Assembly (NCBI RefSeq): GCF_011393025.1
Contig: NZ_JAAOEO010000004.1
Location: 186,001-250,000 of the forward strand
Direction: 5' to 3'
DNA length: 64,000 nucleotides
Origin: Neobacillus terrae
GTDB taxonomy: Bacteria > Bacillota > Bacilli > Bacillales > Cytobacillaceae
Shown: positions 1 through 8,280 of the stretch, in pieces
How the letters are laid out: every line of letters starts with the position of its first letter
Numbering within the stretch: position 1 is the first letter of the stretch
Program-made: the position numbers and the translations under genes
The notes under the pieces: generated by a model
The model's database searches: none
Told to the model about the DNA's origin: nothing
What the model saw: the letters and a program-made list of their open reading frames with translations, nothing else

Positions 1-65
1 ATAAATCTTTCCCTAGGTCTCTCATCCTGGGGAAAGTCGCGGATCATTAGCGTATTTGCATTCAT
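1..65 (-). CDS. radC: RadC family protein, N-terminal fragment (runs off window)
   Basis: Only the first 21 codons are inside the window. They read M-N-A-N-T-L-M-I-R-D-F-P and then DERPRERF, which is the typical beginning of RadC (YsxA) proteins. A GGAGG-type ribosome binding site lies at about 73-80, ahead of the ATG at 63-65; an in-frame ATG at residue 7 is an alternative start used in some relatives. RadC was historically called a DNA repair protein, but its biochemical role is uncertain. The gene follows maf, as in B. subtilis, and is probably co-transcribed with it. The product call rests on a short stretch and on synteny. Confidence 0.8.
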   Translation of the reverse strand, partial: MNANTLMIRDFPQDERPRERF

Positions 66-106
66 TATATTTCCTCCCTTATGGGAGCCCATAAATGTAC
101 AAATAG

Positions 107-679
107 TTAGTAAGGCAGCTGGAAACCGGCTTTTTTCAATTCACGGATGGTCCTGGAAACAGGAAGCCCCACCACCGCAAAGTAGTCACCGAAAATTTGC
201 TTAACAAACATGCTGCCAAGACCCTGAATGCCATAGGAACCGGCTTTATCAAAGGGTTCCCCACTCTGCACATACCAGTTTATTTCTTCATCGCTCAGCT
301 CCCAAAATACAACTTCCGTTTTTTCATAAAAAGCAACAGACGTTTCAGGAGCAATAATCGAAACCCCTGTGTAAACCTTATGGCTTTTTCCTGATAGTTG
401 CCTAAGCATCTGAAAGGCTTCGGCTTTATCTTTTGGTTTGCCAAGAATTTCCCCATCAGCTGATACAATGGTGTCGGAGCCTATTACATACGAATCAGGA
501 TACTCTCGGAAAACAGCAGCCGCCTTCCGCTGGGCCAATTCCATAACTACCTTTTCCGGCGGTAAGCCTGATTCAAAGCTTTCATCTACTTCACTGCTGG
601 AGGTAATAAACTGTAATTGAAGATTTTCTAGGAGCTCTTTTCGCCGGGGAGAAGAAGAGGCTAAAATGAGGTTATGCAT
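107..679 (-). CDS. maf: Maf nucleoside triphosphate pyrophosphatase (septum-associated)
   Basis: A 190-residue protein, the usual length for Maf. It begins with the diagnostic ILASSSPRR substrate-loop motif (residues 5-13) and carries the IGSDTIV segment around residue 66, which holds the catalytic Asp of the family. Maf proteins hydrolyse non-canonical or modified nucleoside triphosphates (dTTP/UTP-type substrates) to monophosphates. In B. subtilis Maf also affects septum formation and links to competence. The ATG is preceded by AAGG-type sequence. It lies between spoIIB upstream and radC downstream, the conserved Bacillus order. A loose promoter (AAACAA/ATCGTA on the plus strand, 724-752) lies in the 308-bp gap upstream. 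Confidence 0.95.
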   Translation of the reverse strand: MHNLILASSSPRRKELLENLQLQFITSSSEVDESFESGLPPEKVVMELAQRKAAAVFREYPDSYVIGSDTIVSADGEILGKPKDKAEAFQMLRQLSGKSHKVYTGVSIIAPETSVAFYEKTEVVFWELSDEEINWYVQSGEPFDKAGSYGIQGLGSMFVKQIFGDYFAVVGLPVSRTIRELKKAGFQLPY

Positions 680-987
680 TCCATCACCATACCTTTTAAT
701 TCGTTTTAGGGAGATACATTTTCATCGTATCAGACTTTCACTCATCAAACAATTTATATCAATTAAAGTTGGGAAAATATTGTCGAATTATGCAAATTAT
801 CTTCTTCCAATGTGAAAAACAGAAGAGAATTAAATTAATTGTCTATGAAAATACAATGATTAATTAAACCCTGTTTGTAAGATGCTAGACAGTATTTGAT
901 TTAGTTATCCTTATTATTCTTTAAACATAAAAAGACCGTCATTAAAGACGGCCATCATTTCCCAGAAAATAATTTGTCGAAACCAAC
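680..987. other. maf/spoIIB intergenic region (308 bp)
   Basis: AT-rich region without a credible gene. It holds the spoIIB terminator at its right end (934-952) and a candidate sigma-A promoter for maf-radC on the minus strand: -35 TTGTTT (747-752), 17-bp spacer, -10 TACGAT (724-729). I see no tRNA, repeat or riboswitch here. Confidence 0.5.
925..952 (-). terminator. Rho-independent terminator after spoIIB
   Basis: On the minus strand a 7-bp stem (GGCCGTC/GACGGTC, one G-U pair) with a six-base loop is followed by a T-run, just after the spoIIB stop. Confidence 0.8.
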
Positions 988-2016
988 CTATATTGAAGAG
1001 ATTATTGCCAGGGAGTTCAATAAATGCTGTTGTGCGCTAACAGCCTGTTTATTCTCCCCACCCTTTTGAAAAGACTTCATTTTTTCCGAAGCTGCTGTCA
1101 ATTCTTTTCTTAACTGCTTAATAGCCTCATCATCAATTTTAAGTTCTGCAGCTTTTTCTGTTATTTTTTGAATTCCTTCAAGATTGGCTGCCGCATCTTT
1201 TGATAAGGGCTGATTAATTAGCACACTTGAAGAAGCTGCTGATAAACCGTTAAAGAGGACAGGTACTGATTTTAGAAAAGCCTTTTCATCCGGAGACAAA
1301 TTCTTTAATTCCTTTTCCGGAGTTTCCAATGACTTGGCATAAAAATCTACACCCTTTTCCTGATATACACCTCCAAGTTTTTTAGCATCTTCAATGCTTC
1401 CAGCCACCCCCAGAAACAGATACGTTTTTCCATTCAATACATCCACAATGGAAGAAACCCCTTTTTGCTCTGCCAGATCTGCGGCCTTGTTGGCAGCTTC
1501 TTTGGAAGAGTAGACACCTTCCTGGACAACAAACAATGATAACGGGCTGAATATGTATACATTTTTAGCAGGTGCTTGATTTCCAACTGTTTGTGGCTGT
1601 GCTGCCGCTTCAATCGACTCCGTACCATTTGTATTGCTGTGATTTGTAAGAACCAGTTTAAGCATTACAATACCAAAACTTGTCCCAAGAAGAACCGCAA
1701 AAATTGATGCCAATAGAATTGATTTTAGAAATCCTTTATTTTTTTTGCCGGGATTGAATATTATCTGATTAAAATTGTAACCTTTTTTCTTTTCTGGTTT
1801 AACAGTTTTTATTTCTTCTATATCATTTTGGTTTATCTCTGGAAGAATCCAGTCAAAGCTTTCATCTGCTGCTTCACCAGCTGCAGCTTCCAGGTAACCG
1901 GGTTCAGGACTGCCAGTTTCAATGGAATCCTCGTCTGTTTCTCCATTATTTTCTATGTAGCTTTGCTCATTGCCATTTAATTTAATGATAATCCTGTTAT
2001 TTTTCGGCTTGTCCAT
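988..2016 (-). CDS. spoIIB: SpoIIB-like membrane protein with SPOR domain
   Basis: A 342-residue protein with an acidic cytoplasmic N-terminus (1-95), one transmembrane segment at about 98-122 (LLASIFAVLLG...), a linker, and an extracytoplasmic SPOR-type region at about 150-230 (repeated VYSSKEAANKAADLAEQKG-like pattern). In B. subtilis SpoIIB (332 residues) localises to the sporulation septum and helps septal peptidoglycan thinning and engulfment. Identity rests on this architecture and on position directly beside maf. The ATG has a GGGGGG-rich ribosome binding site. A strong terminator at 2079-2104 separates it from the pilus operon, so it probably has its own promoter in the ~60 bp upstream of its start, although I could not pick out a clear one. 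Confidence 0.85.
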   Translation of the reverse strand: MDKPKNNRIIIKLNGNEQSYIENNGETDEDSIETGSPEPGYLEAAAGEAADESFDWILPEINQNDIEEIKTVKPEKKKGYNFNQIIFNPGKKNKGFLKSILLASIFAVLLGTSFGIVMLKLVLTNHSNTNGTESIEAAAQPQTVGNQAPAKNVYIFSPLSLFVVQEGVYSSKEAANKAADLAEQKGVSSIVDVLNGKTYLFLGVAGSIEDAKKLGGVYQEKGVDFYAKSLETPEKELKNLSPDEKAFLKSVPVLFNGLSAASSSVLINQPLSKDAAANLEGIQKITEKAAELKIDDEAIKQLRKELTAASEKMKSFQKGGENKQAVSAQQHLLNSLAIISSI

Positions 2017-2070
2017 TTTTATCCCCCCTATTCTAACCGGCTAGTTTTGTTTCATCCTACCATAAGGGCA

Positions 2071-2104
2071 AAAAAAAATAACAAGACTTTTGTCGTCCTG
2101 TTAT
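2071..2104 (-). terminator. Terminator of the type IV pilus operon
   Basis: A 10-bp stem with one mismatch (ATAACAGGAC/GTCTTGTTAT) followed by at least nine T residues on the minus strand. It lies 20 bp after the pilO stop and marks the end of the pilus operon. Confidence 0.9.
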
Positions 2105-2124
2105 CGAATGATTTCGTCATATTT

Positions 2125-2970
2125 TTAGTTATTCTGCGAGTCTTCTCGTTCCGGGTCACCCGTATCAGCAAACTTGCTCAGAGGATTTCGTTTGTTTGAC
2201 GGTGGAGGAGTTTCAAATCTCGGGAGCTCGTCCTCCAGGTCTTTTAACCCGGGCATATAAAAGGCCGAAAAAGTTACGTTATAATTTAACGGCCCCTCAG
2301 TATCCTCAAGACTAGTAATTTCTTTTGTACCAGTGAAATTGATTTTTTCAATAACGGTGATCCTTTTTTGATTTTCCAGAGTCGTCAGGAATTTCTCAAG
2401 GTCTTCGTATGTCGAAGATTCTATATTCATATCAACAGTTACCTTTTCAATCCCAGCTGGAAGGGGAGTGTTTGATTGCTGTGGATTAGATGATTGTCCT
2501 TGTTCTGTTGTATTTGAGGCCGCTGCCACATTGCCGGAAACAGTAGTTGACTGTGTGGTGTTTGCATTATTTGATACAGGGTTAGCAGAATTATTTGTTG
2601 CTGTTTCCTGTCCACTATTGCCCTTATTTAGAGACCCTGATCCTTCGCTAAATGTCATTGTTTTTATTGTGCTGTTCGAAACAACCTCAGCTTTTCCCAA
2701 ATCCACAACAAGCTGTTCCTCAAAAGGTTTTACTGGCAGCAATTTCTGCAGCTCAGTAGTGCTTTTAACTGTACTATTTTTCACGCTTGCCCTTTTTTCC
2801 AATACGGCGTTTAATATCTGCTTTTGTGTTTGCAGAGACTGCTGTTTTATTTGAAAATCAGCTTTTGCTGGCTGAATAAAGCATATATACCCTAAGCCTA
2901 CGAAAGCCACTAACATTACAGAAAGAACAGACAGTATCCATTTTTCTTTTTTGGAGAAGTAAAATCTCAT
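2125..2970 (-). CDS. pilO: Type IV pilus inner-membrane platform protein PilO-like
   Basis: A 281-residue bitopic protein: short cytoplasmic N-terminus (MRFYFSKKEKW), a transmembrane helix at about 10-32, a predicted coiled coil (about 35-75), a low-complexity Ser/Asn/Thr/Gln linker (about 105-165) and a C-terminal ferredoxin-like fold region typical of PilO/GspM. PilO pairs with PilN and links to PilM in the T4P alignment complex. I start it at the ATG at 2970, which overlaps the pilN stop as ATGA and has a GGAGAG ribosome binding site. The reading frame is open 13 codons further upstream, but that would lie wholly inside pilN. It is the last gene of the operon, before the terminator at 2079-2104. 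Confidence 0.85.
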   Translation of the reverse strand: MRFYFSKKEKWILSVLSVMLVAFVGLGYICFIQPAKADFQIKQQSLQTQKQILNAVLEKRASVKNSTVKSTTELQKLLPVKPFEEQLVVDLGKAEVVSNSTIKTMTFSEGSGSLNKGNSGQETATNNSANPVSNNANTTQSTTVSGNVAAASNTTEQGQSSNPQQSNTPLPAGIEKVTVDMNIESSTYEDLEKFLTTLENQKRITVIEKINFTGTKEITSLEDTEGPLNYNVTFSAFYMPGLKDLEDELPRFETPPPSNKRNPLSKFADTGDPEREDSQNN

Positions 2971-3626
2971 TTGCTGGTCTCTCCTTCTGATACTGTCGTA
3001 CCATACCATTTGCTGTCATCATTCTTTTTGGCTGCTTCCTCGTCCAATTTAATTTCATAAACTCCAAAATAACGAGGCATGTAGGATTCTTTTTCAGTGT
3101 CATTTAGAGTGTCTGCAACAGCAGAACCAGCCGGTTTCTGGGAGGAAGAGTCCTGCGCGGACAGTGACTTGAGACTTGCATCTTTAATCCATTCTGCTCC
3201 ATTTAGCCTTGCAAGATAGAAAGCTGCCTCCTGGCTTGTATCAAACTGGATAGTAAGAGAGAAAGTTCCAGCTTCATCATAGGCGAAATTTTGTATAAAT
3301 CCTCTTTCAGGAAGCATAGCGGTCAAACCTCTCATTACTGGGACTGTTTTTATTGGATATTTTTTCACCCAGTCAGCAGAGGTTTCCAGCTTTTTAATAG
3401 AATTGGAGGATACAATAGCAGAGACTGATTCCTGCTGCTTTGTAGTAATTTGCTCAGTATGTGCTGTTTCTCTGCTTATTTGGCTCGCTTGTTGATCAAT
3501 AGTGTAGACCTTCCAGAAAAACAAACAAGCAGCTATCAAAAAGAAACTGGCTAAAATTGATACCGCCAGAATAAAAGCTGAGTTTCTACTTTCCTTCCTA
3601 GGAAGTAGGTTAATTTCGACGAGCAT
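2967..3626 (-). CDS. pilN: Type IV pilus assembly protein PilN
   Basis: A 219-residue protein beginning MLVEINLLP, the hallmark N-terminal motif of PilN, which inserts into PilM. A transmembrane helix follows (about 17-42), then a coiled-coil region (45-75) and an extracytoplasmic C-terminal domain. In T4P systems PilN connects the actin-like cytoplasmic PilM to PilO outside the membrane. Its ATG follows the pilM stop directly (TAAATG) and its stop overlaps the pilO start, so the M-N-O genes are translationally coupled. The C-terminus after about residue 160 (AQDSSSQ..., then an acidic/lysine-rich stretch) looks variable. Confidence 0.9.
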   Translation of the reverse strand: MLVEINLLPRKESRNSAFILAVSILASFFLIAACLFFWKVYTIDQQASQISRETAHTEQITTKQQESVSAIVSSNSIKKLETSADWVKKYPIKTVPVMRGLTAMLPERGFIQNFAYDEAGTFSLTIQFDTSQEAAFYLARLNGAEWIKDASLKSLSAQDSSSQKPAGSAVADTLNDTEKESYMPRYFGVYEIKLDEEAAKKNDDSKWYGTTVSEGETSK

Positions 3627-4622
3627 TTATTCCACCCCTTTTAACGCAAGACCCAAACCTAGCAATTGGGATGATGGTAAGCTTTTAGTCCTGTTGGTTG
3701 ATAAGGATTCTGCAGCAAGAGTTTGTACAGGAATCTCATAACGATTATTTACCTCTTCAATTATTAGATCCAGCATAGGGTGGTCACCTGTCAAAAGAAT
3801 TTTTGTGACTTCTTCCTTGCCATTGTGAAGAGAATATCGATAGTAATCCATCAATTTAGTCATTTCCCTGAAGATTTCCTCTAACTGAAGCTTTAATACC
3901 TCTATATCCCCGTTATATTTATGACTGTTGGTTTCTTCGGAATCCATCTGAATGGACCATTTTTCCCAATCCAATTCCAATGGGAAATGCCGCATAAATT
4001 GTGGAATATGATCCGCAAAAATGCTCATTGTCACCTGTGTTAGCGAGAATTGAACAAGGAAAAGTCTTTCCCCGTTTCTTGCATTGTCGAGAGAGTGATA
4101 GAGCCTGTAAACAGATAATGGAGAAATATCTGCAGCAATGGGATTCATCTTAAGCGATGAAAACAGGTCGGCATACTCCATCACATATTTTTCAGGAGAT
4201 GCAAAAAGCAATATTTCTTTTTGCTGCCCCTCGGTTGAAAGTGGGAAAATATCAAAAACCGGATCTTCAAAGGGAAGGTGAATGCTTGACCCGAGCTCCA
4301 AATAAAGATAGCTTCTATACTCGTCTTCTTCCACATCTGCAGGTATAGCTACTTTTCTGATAATAACAAGGGAATCAGGGACTAAGAATCGGACCTGACG
4401 CTTGTGGAGTTTCCAGTCTTCTATACACTCATCCAGGATATTTTCAAGGGCGTCCAGATCAGTAATTTTACCGTCTGAAATAATGCCCGGCGGAAGGAAA
4501 CGTTCTCCCCACCTTTGTGCAGTTGGAGGATGGAACTGCTTCAATTCAACATAACGAATGGAATGGTCATTTAATATTATGTTAGCTATACGATTTTTTC
4601 GTAATTGGAGTGAAAACGGCAT
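3627..4622 (-). CDS. pilM: Type IV pilus assembly ATPase-like protein PilM
   Basis: A 331-residue cytoplasmic protein with an actin/FtsA-like fold pattern. The N-terminal part (residues 14-28, LNDHSIRYVELKQ) resembles the first phosphate-binding strand, and the LLTGDHPMLDL segment near residue 275 resembles the second nucleotide-binding region of PilM/FtsA. PilM binds the N-terminal peptide of PilN and organises the cytoplasmic side of the pilus machine. It is 68 bp downstream of the prepilin peptidase gene and immediately upstream of pilN. The ATG has an AAGGGG ribosome binding site. Confidence 0.87.
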   Translation of the reverse strand: MPFSLQLRKNRIANIILNDHSIRYVELKQFHPPTAQRWGERFLPPGIISDGKITDLDALENILDECIEDWKLHKRQVRFLVPDSLVIIRKVAIPADVEEDEYRSYLYLELGSSIHLPFEDPVFDIFPLSTEGQQKEILLFASPEKYVMEYADLFSSLKMNPIAADISPLSVYRLYHSLDNARNGERLFLVQFSLTQVTMSIFADHIPQFMRHFPLELDWEKWSIQMDSEETNSHKYNGDIEVLKLQLEEIFREMTKLMDYYRYSLHNGKEEVTKILLTGDHPMLDLIIEEVNNRYEIPVQTLAAESLSTNRTKSLPSSQLLGLGLALKGVE

Positions 4623-4690
4623 AATGACTACCCCTTAATTTAGCAAATCAGATATTACATTAATCGAATTACAAAGCCTTACTGTACTTC

Positions 4691-5446
4691 TCACAGTCCC
4701 GCAGTTATAAATTTTAAATATAAGTCTATCAGCTGGTTTCCGTAAAAATTAGCTGTTAATGTCCCAATAGCTATAAAGGGTCCAAACGGAATGGGCTCTC
4801 TTCTCTTAACCAGCTTAAGAAGGAGGGCTAAGATTCCAAACACAGCACCGAATAATGTGGCGAGAAAAAAGGAAAGCAGCATAAGTCTCGTGCCAACCAC
4901 AAAACCAATCAAGCCAAACAGTTTAACATCACCAAAGCCCATGCCGCCTTTACTTAGGAACGAAATTAAAGCCAGGAGCAGGAAACCGGCAGCCGCTCCG
5001 AGCAAAGAATCCCACCAGGGAGCCAGAGGCCAAATTAAGCGTTCTAATAAAAAAACTCCTGCAAAGAAAAGCAGAATTTTATCAGGTATCAGCATATAGT
5101 GAATGTCTGAGACAAAAATAATCATAAATAGGGAGATAAGCGTCCAGGCAACAATAAGCTCACTTCCCCAGCCTACGAAAAAGGGAGCCAAAGCAAAAAG
5201 GATTCCAGTAATAAGCTCTGTAATCGGATAAATAGGGGAAATCCGCGTCCCACAGACACGGCATTTCCCCCTTAGGACTACATATGAAACTACCGGAATC
5301 AATTCCCATGACCGAAGCTGATGCCCGCATTTTGGGCACGCAGACCGTGGTTTGATAATTGATTGGTTTAACGGCACCCTAAGGCCAACTACATTAAAGA
5401 AGGAGCCGAAGAGGAGACCGTATAGAAAAAGTAAAAGATTTAACAT
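4691..5446 (-). CDS. comC: Prepilin leader peptidase / N-methyltransferase (A24 family)
   Basis: A 251-residue polytopic membrane protein with about seven transmembrane segments. An N-terminal cytoplasmic zinc-type loop holds two CxxC pairs (CPKC near residue 38, CRVC near 63), characteristic of bifunctional peptidases that cleave and N-methylate pilins. The two catalytic aspartates are visible in SDIHYMLIPD (about 116) and in the GMGFGDVKL motif (about 168-176). It cleaves the class III signal peptides of the pilins encoded around it. In B. subtilis the single comC gene lies at this same chromosomal site and serves the competence pseudopilus, so this enzyme may also serve a ComG system elsewhere. 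Its ATG overlaps the pilin stop by one base. Confidence 0.95.
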   Translation of the reverse strand: MLNLLLFLYGLLFGSFFNVVGLRVPLNQSIIKPRSACPKCGHQLRSWELIPVVSYVVLRGKCRVCGTRISPIYPITELITGILFALAPFFVGWGSELIVAWTLISLFMIIFVSDIHYMLIPDKILLFFAGVFLLERLIWPLAPWWDSLLGAAAGFLLLALISFLSKGGMGFGDVKLFGLIGFVVGTRLMLLSFFLATLFGAVFGILALLLKLVKRREPIPFGPFIAIGTLTANFYGNQLIDLYLKFITAGL

Positions 5447-5883
5447 TACTTATATGATAGTAACTCTTGCTCACTAGCAAGACCATTCCCTGAAGTATTA
5501 GCTGCATCCTTATCAGCAAGTGAGACTGCTGGATGCAATTTCAATTCATAGGTATATTTTCCAGACGTTGAGTCTTTTGTTACCACTACCTTATATCCAG
5601 CTGATGAAAGTTTTACATTGTCTAGATATGGAGCTAAGGTTGTGTCTGTAAGTTCTGTTGAATCTGGTGTCTTTTCTGAAGCATACATTTTAGCAGCATT
5701 AATAATTTGAATTCCCTCTGCTACAGTAGCCTTATCTTGTGTATTTTTTATAAGATTACCAATCGACGGCACAGCAATCGCAGCAATAATCCCCAAAATA
5801 ACAATAACGGCCAATAGTTCAACAAGTGTAAAACCTTTTTGTTCTTTCATATTTGACTTTAAGCTTTTCAACAAATTTACCAC
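5446..5883 (-). CDS. Major type IV pilin
   Basis: A 145-residue prepilin with the class III signal peptide KEQKG|FTLVELLAVIVILG: positively charged leader, cleavage after Gly, N-terminal Phe, Glu at mature position 5, then a ~20-residue hydrophobic helix. The C-terminal domain is small (about 95 residues) and lacks cysteines, so there is no disulfide-bounded D-region. The open frame begins at GTG 5883, but the AGGGAGA ribosome binding site touches this GTG; TTG codons at residues 4-5 or the ATG at residue 12 are alternatives. The mature protein is the same in all cases. As the only pilin within the minus-strand operon, and with a 128-bp gap upstream suitable for extra regulation, it is the likely main fibre subunit. 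Confidence 0.92.
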   Translation of the reverse strand: MVNLLKSLKSNMKEQKGFTLVELLAVIVILGIIAAIAVPSIGNLIKNTQDKATVAEGIQIINAAKMYASEKTPDSTELTDTTLAPYLDNVKLSSAGYKVVVTKDSTSGKYTYELKLHPAVSLADKDAANTSGNGLASEQELLSYK

Positions 5884-6011
5884 TCTCCCTATGGTTCTTT
5901 TAACCTATTAGTATGTACCCTTTGATTATACTAAATTTGTCAATGTAAAGGGAATCTCCAATATGTTTATTTTGTCTTTTTTTACAAGAAATTGCTCAAC
6001 TCTATCGTCTT

Positions 6012-7226
6012 TTAATATTTCTTGTCAAATTGGTTGAACATATCGAACATTGGAACCATAATAGATGTCACAATTCCACCAATGAGACAGGCTAATACGA
6101 CGATCATAATGGGTTCAATCAATGACTTTAAGCGATCTGTTCCAATATCCACTTCTTTTTCATAAAAGTCTGCTATCTTATCTAGCATACTATCCAGTGC
6201 TCCTGATTCTTCTCCAATGGAAATCATTTGAGTGACAAGGGGAGGAAAGGCCCAGTGGCGCTTCATCGGAAGGGTCATCGACAGTCCCTTTTCCAATGAG
6301 TCCCTTGAATCTCGGATCACTCTTGCAATCACCTCATTCTCGACTACATCTTCAACGATTGTCATTGCCTGAAGAATGGGCACCGAGCTTGAAAAGAGTG
6401 AGCTTAGTGTCCTCGTCATCCTCGCAAGAACAGCCTTTTGAAGCATTTTTCCGAAAATCGGTAATCTCAAAGCTGCGTAATCCAGATAAAATTTCGTTTC
6501 CTTGCTTTTTCTCATATAGACGATGACCACTGAAAATAGAATCATTATGAGGGCAAGCAGCCACCAGAACTTTTGCATGAAGCTGCTTGCATTTAAAACA
6601 AACTGTGTAATGGCAGGAAGCTCTCCCCCCATATCAGCAAACATTTTCACAAAGGTCGGGACAATAGAAACGAGAAGAAAAATGACAACCGCAATGGCAA
6701 TAATTCCAATGACAAGCGGATAAGTCAAGGAAGAAATAATCTTCTGCCGTGTATGATGCTGTTTTTCAAAGTGCACCGCTAGACGCTCAAGCGTCTCGTC
6801 CATGTTTCCGCCTGCTTCACCAGCTTTAATCATACTCACAAAGATCGGTGAAAATATTTTTTTTTGTTTTCTTACTGATTCAGAAAGCGGATTTCCTTCT
6901 CTCAGGTCTTGCTCGATGACAATTAATGCCTTCTTAAGAGCCTTGCTTTCTGTCTGTTCAGCCAAGATAGCAGTAGCATCAACCACGGTTACTCCCGCTT
7001 TAAGCAGAGTTGAAAATTGTCTTAGATAAATAACAAAGTGTTCAAGCTTTACTGGATTACCGAAAGTTATATCCTTTGTTAAAATCGATTCAGGAATTTC
7101 GGTGATGTCATTAATCCTAATGCCTTCCTCTTTCAGCTTTAGAAGCGCTTCGCGTCTTGAACTTGAGTTAATAGTTCCCTGGCGTTTTCCCCTTTTATCT
7201 CTCCCGGAATACTTAAACCTGGCCAT
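6012..7226 (-). CDS. pilC: Type IV pilus inner-membrane platform protein PilC
   Basis: A 404-residue GspF-family protein with the duplicated T2SSF domain: the first cytoplasmic domain at about 68-190 (LRQFSTLLKAGV...), transmembrane segments at about 168-192 and 218-238, the second domain at about 270-390 (ARMTRTLSSLFSSSVP...), and a final transmembrane helix near 372-395. PilC is the membrane rotor or platform on which PilB adds pilins and PilT removes them. The gene starts one base after the pilT stop, so the two are almost certainly co-translated. Length matches the family. Confidence 0.95.
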   Translation of the reverse strand: MARFKYSGRDKRGKRQGTINSSSRREALLKLKEEGIRINDITEIPESILTKDITFGNPVKLEHFVIYLRQFSTLLKAGVTVVDATAILAEQTESKALKKALIVIEQDLREGNPLSESVRKQKKIFSPIFVSMIKAGEAGGNMDETLERLAVHFEKQHHTRQKIISSLTYPLVIGIIAIAVVIFLLVSIVPTFVKMFADMGGELPAITQFVLNASSFMQKFWWLLALIMILFSVVIVYMRKSKETKFYLDYAALRLPIFGKMLQKAVLARMTRTLSSLFSSSVPILQAMTIVEDVVENEVIARVIRDSRDSLEKGLSMTLPMKRHWAFPPLVTQMISIGEESGALDSMLDKIADFYEKEVDIGTDRLKSLIEPIMIVVLACLIGGIVTSIMVPMFDMFNQFDKKY

Positions 7227-7227
7227 A

Positions 7228-8268
7228 TTAGTTCATCTTCTCCTGAAGAAATGGTATTACAGCATCCCTGGTAACAATTCCGTTTTCGACAAGCTCTTTA
7301 ATGCTTGTATCAAGTGTATGCATTCCCTGTGCTCGGGATGTTTGCATGATACTTGGAATCTGATGGATTTTTTCATTCCGAATCAGGTTGGCAATGGCTG
7401 GATTATTGATCATAATCTCCGTTGCAGCTCTTCTTCCCTGCCTGTCCGCTGTTTGAAAAAGCCTTTGAGAGATAATGCCTACAAGTACTGTTGCAAGCTG
7501 AATCCGGATTTGCGGCTGCTGTGCTGGCGGAAAGACGTCTATAATCCTATTAATAGTTGCAGGAGCGCTTGACGTATGAAGCGTTCCAAGAACCAAATGG
7601 CCCGTCTCGGCTGCCGTTATGGCTGTTTGGATGGTTTCAAGGTCTCTCATTTCTCCGACAAGGATTACATCCGGGTCTTGCCTTAGGGCAGCCCTTAGGC
7701 CATTAGCGAAATTTTTCGTATCAAATCCCACTTCCCGCTGGTCTATAATGCAATGTCCATGTTTATGCAGGTACTCAATCGGATCTTCCAGTGTGATGAT
7801 ATGCTTACGCATTGACTCGTTCATATAATTAATCATTGCTGCTAATGTCGTTGATTTTCCACTGCCCGTTGGTCCTGTTACTAAAAGCAGGCCCTGTGGC
7901 TTTTCCACTATTCTTTTCAACGTTTCTGGCATATTTAAATCTTCAATAGTTGGAACTGTTGACGGTACTATTCTCAGCGCCATCGATACACAAGATCTCT
8001 GATGGTACGTATTCACACGAAAACGCGAAACCCCGGGCAGGCCATATGAAAAGTCTAGTTCCCCCTTCTCCTTAAATACCTCCCACATATTAGCTGGAAC
8101 GATTGCACGGGCCATCTCTTCTGTATCTGCCGGCTTGAGAGCCTCCTGGCCATAGCGCTTAAGTTCACCGTTAATACGCATAATCGGGGGAACTCCTACT
8201 GTCAGATGAATATCAGAAGCCTTAAATTCAAATGCCGCTCTCAAAATTAAATCTATTTTTTCTTTCAT
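7228..8268 (-). CDS. pilT: Type IV pilus retraction ATPase PilT
   Basis: A 346-residue hexameric ATPase with a Walker A motif GPTGSGKST (about 131-139), an Asp box, a Walker B region (about 195-205) and the PilT signature near residues 285-300 (ANLIRNEKIHQIPS, close to the classical AIRNLIRE). PilT depolymerises pili and so powers retraction and twitching. Its presence indicates a retractile pilus rather than only a competence pseudopilus, which normally has no PilT. It lies 12 bp after pilB and 1 bp before pilC. The ribosome binding site is AGGAGTAGGGG. Confidence 0.96.
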   Translation of the reverse strand: MKEKIDLILRAAFEFKASDIHLTVGVPPIMRINGELKRYGQEALKPADTEEMARAIVPANMWEVFKEKGELDFSYGLPGVSRFRVNTYHQRSCVSMALRIVPSTVPTIEDLNMPETLKRIVEKPQGLLLVTGPTGSGKSTTLAAMINYMNESMRKHIITLEDPIEYLHKHGHCIIDQREVGFDTKNFANGLRAALRQDPDVILVGEMRDLETIQTAITAAETGHLVLGTLHTSSAPATINRIIDVFPPAQQPQIRIQLATVLVGIISQRLFQTADRQGRRAATEIMINNPAIANLIRNEKIHQIPSIMQTSRAQGMHTLDTSIKELVENGIVTRDAVIPFLQEKMN

Positions 8269-8280
8269 TTTCCCCTACTC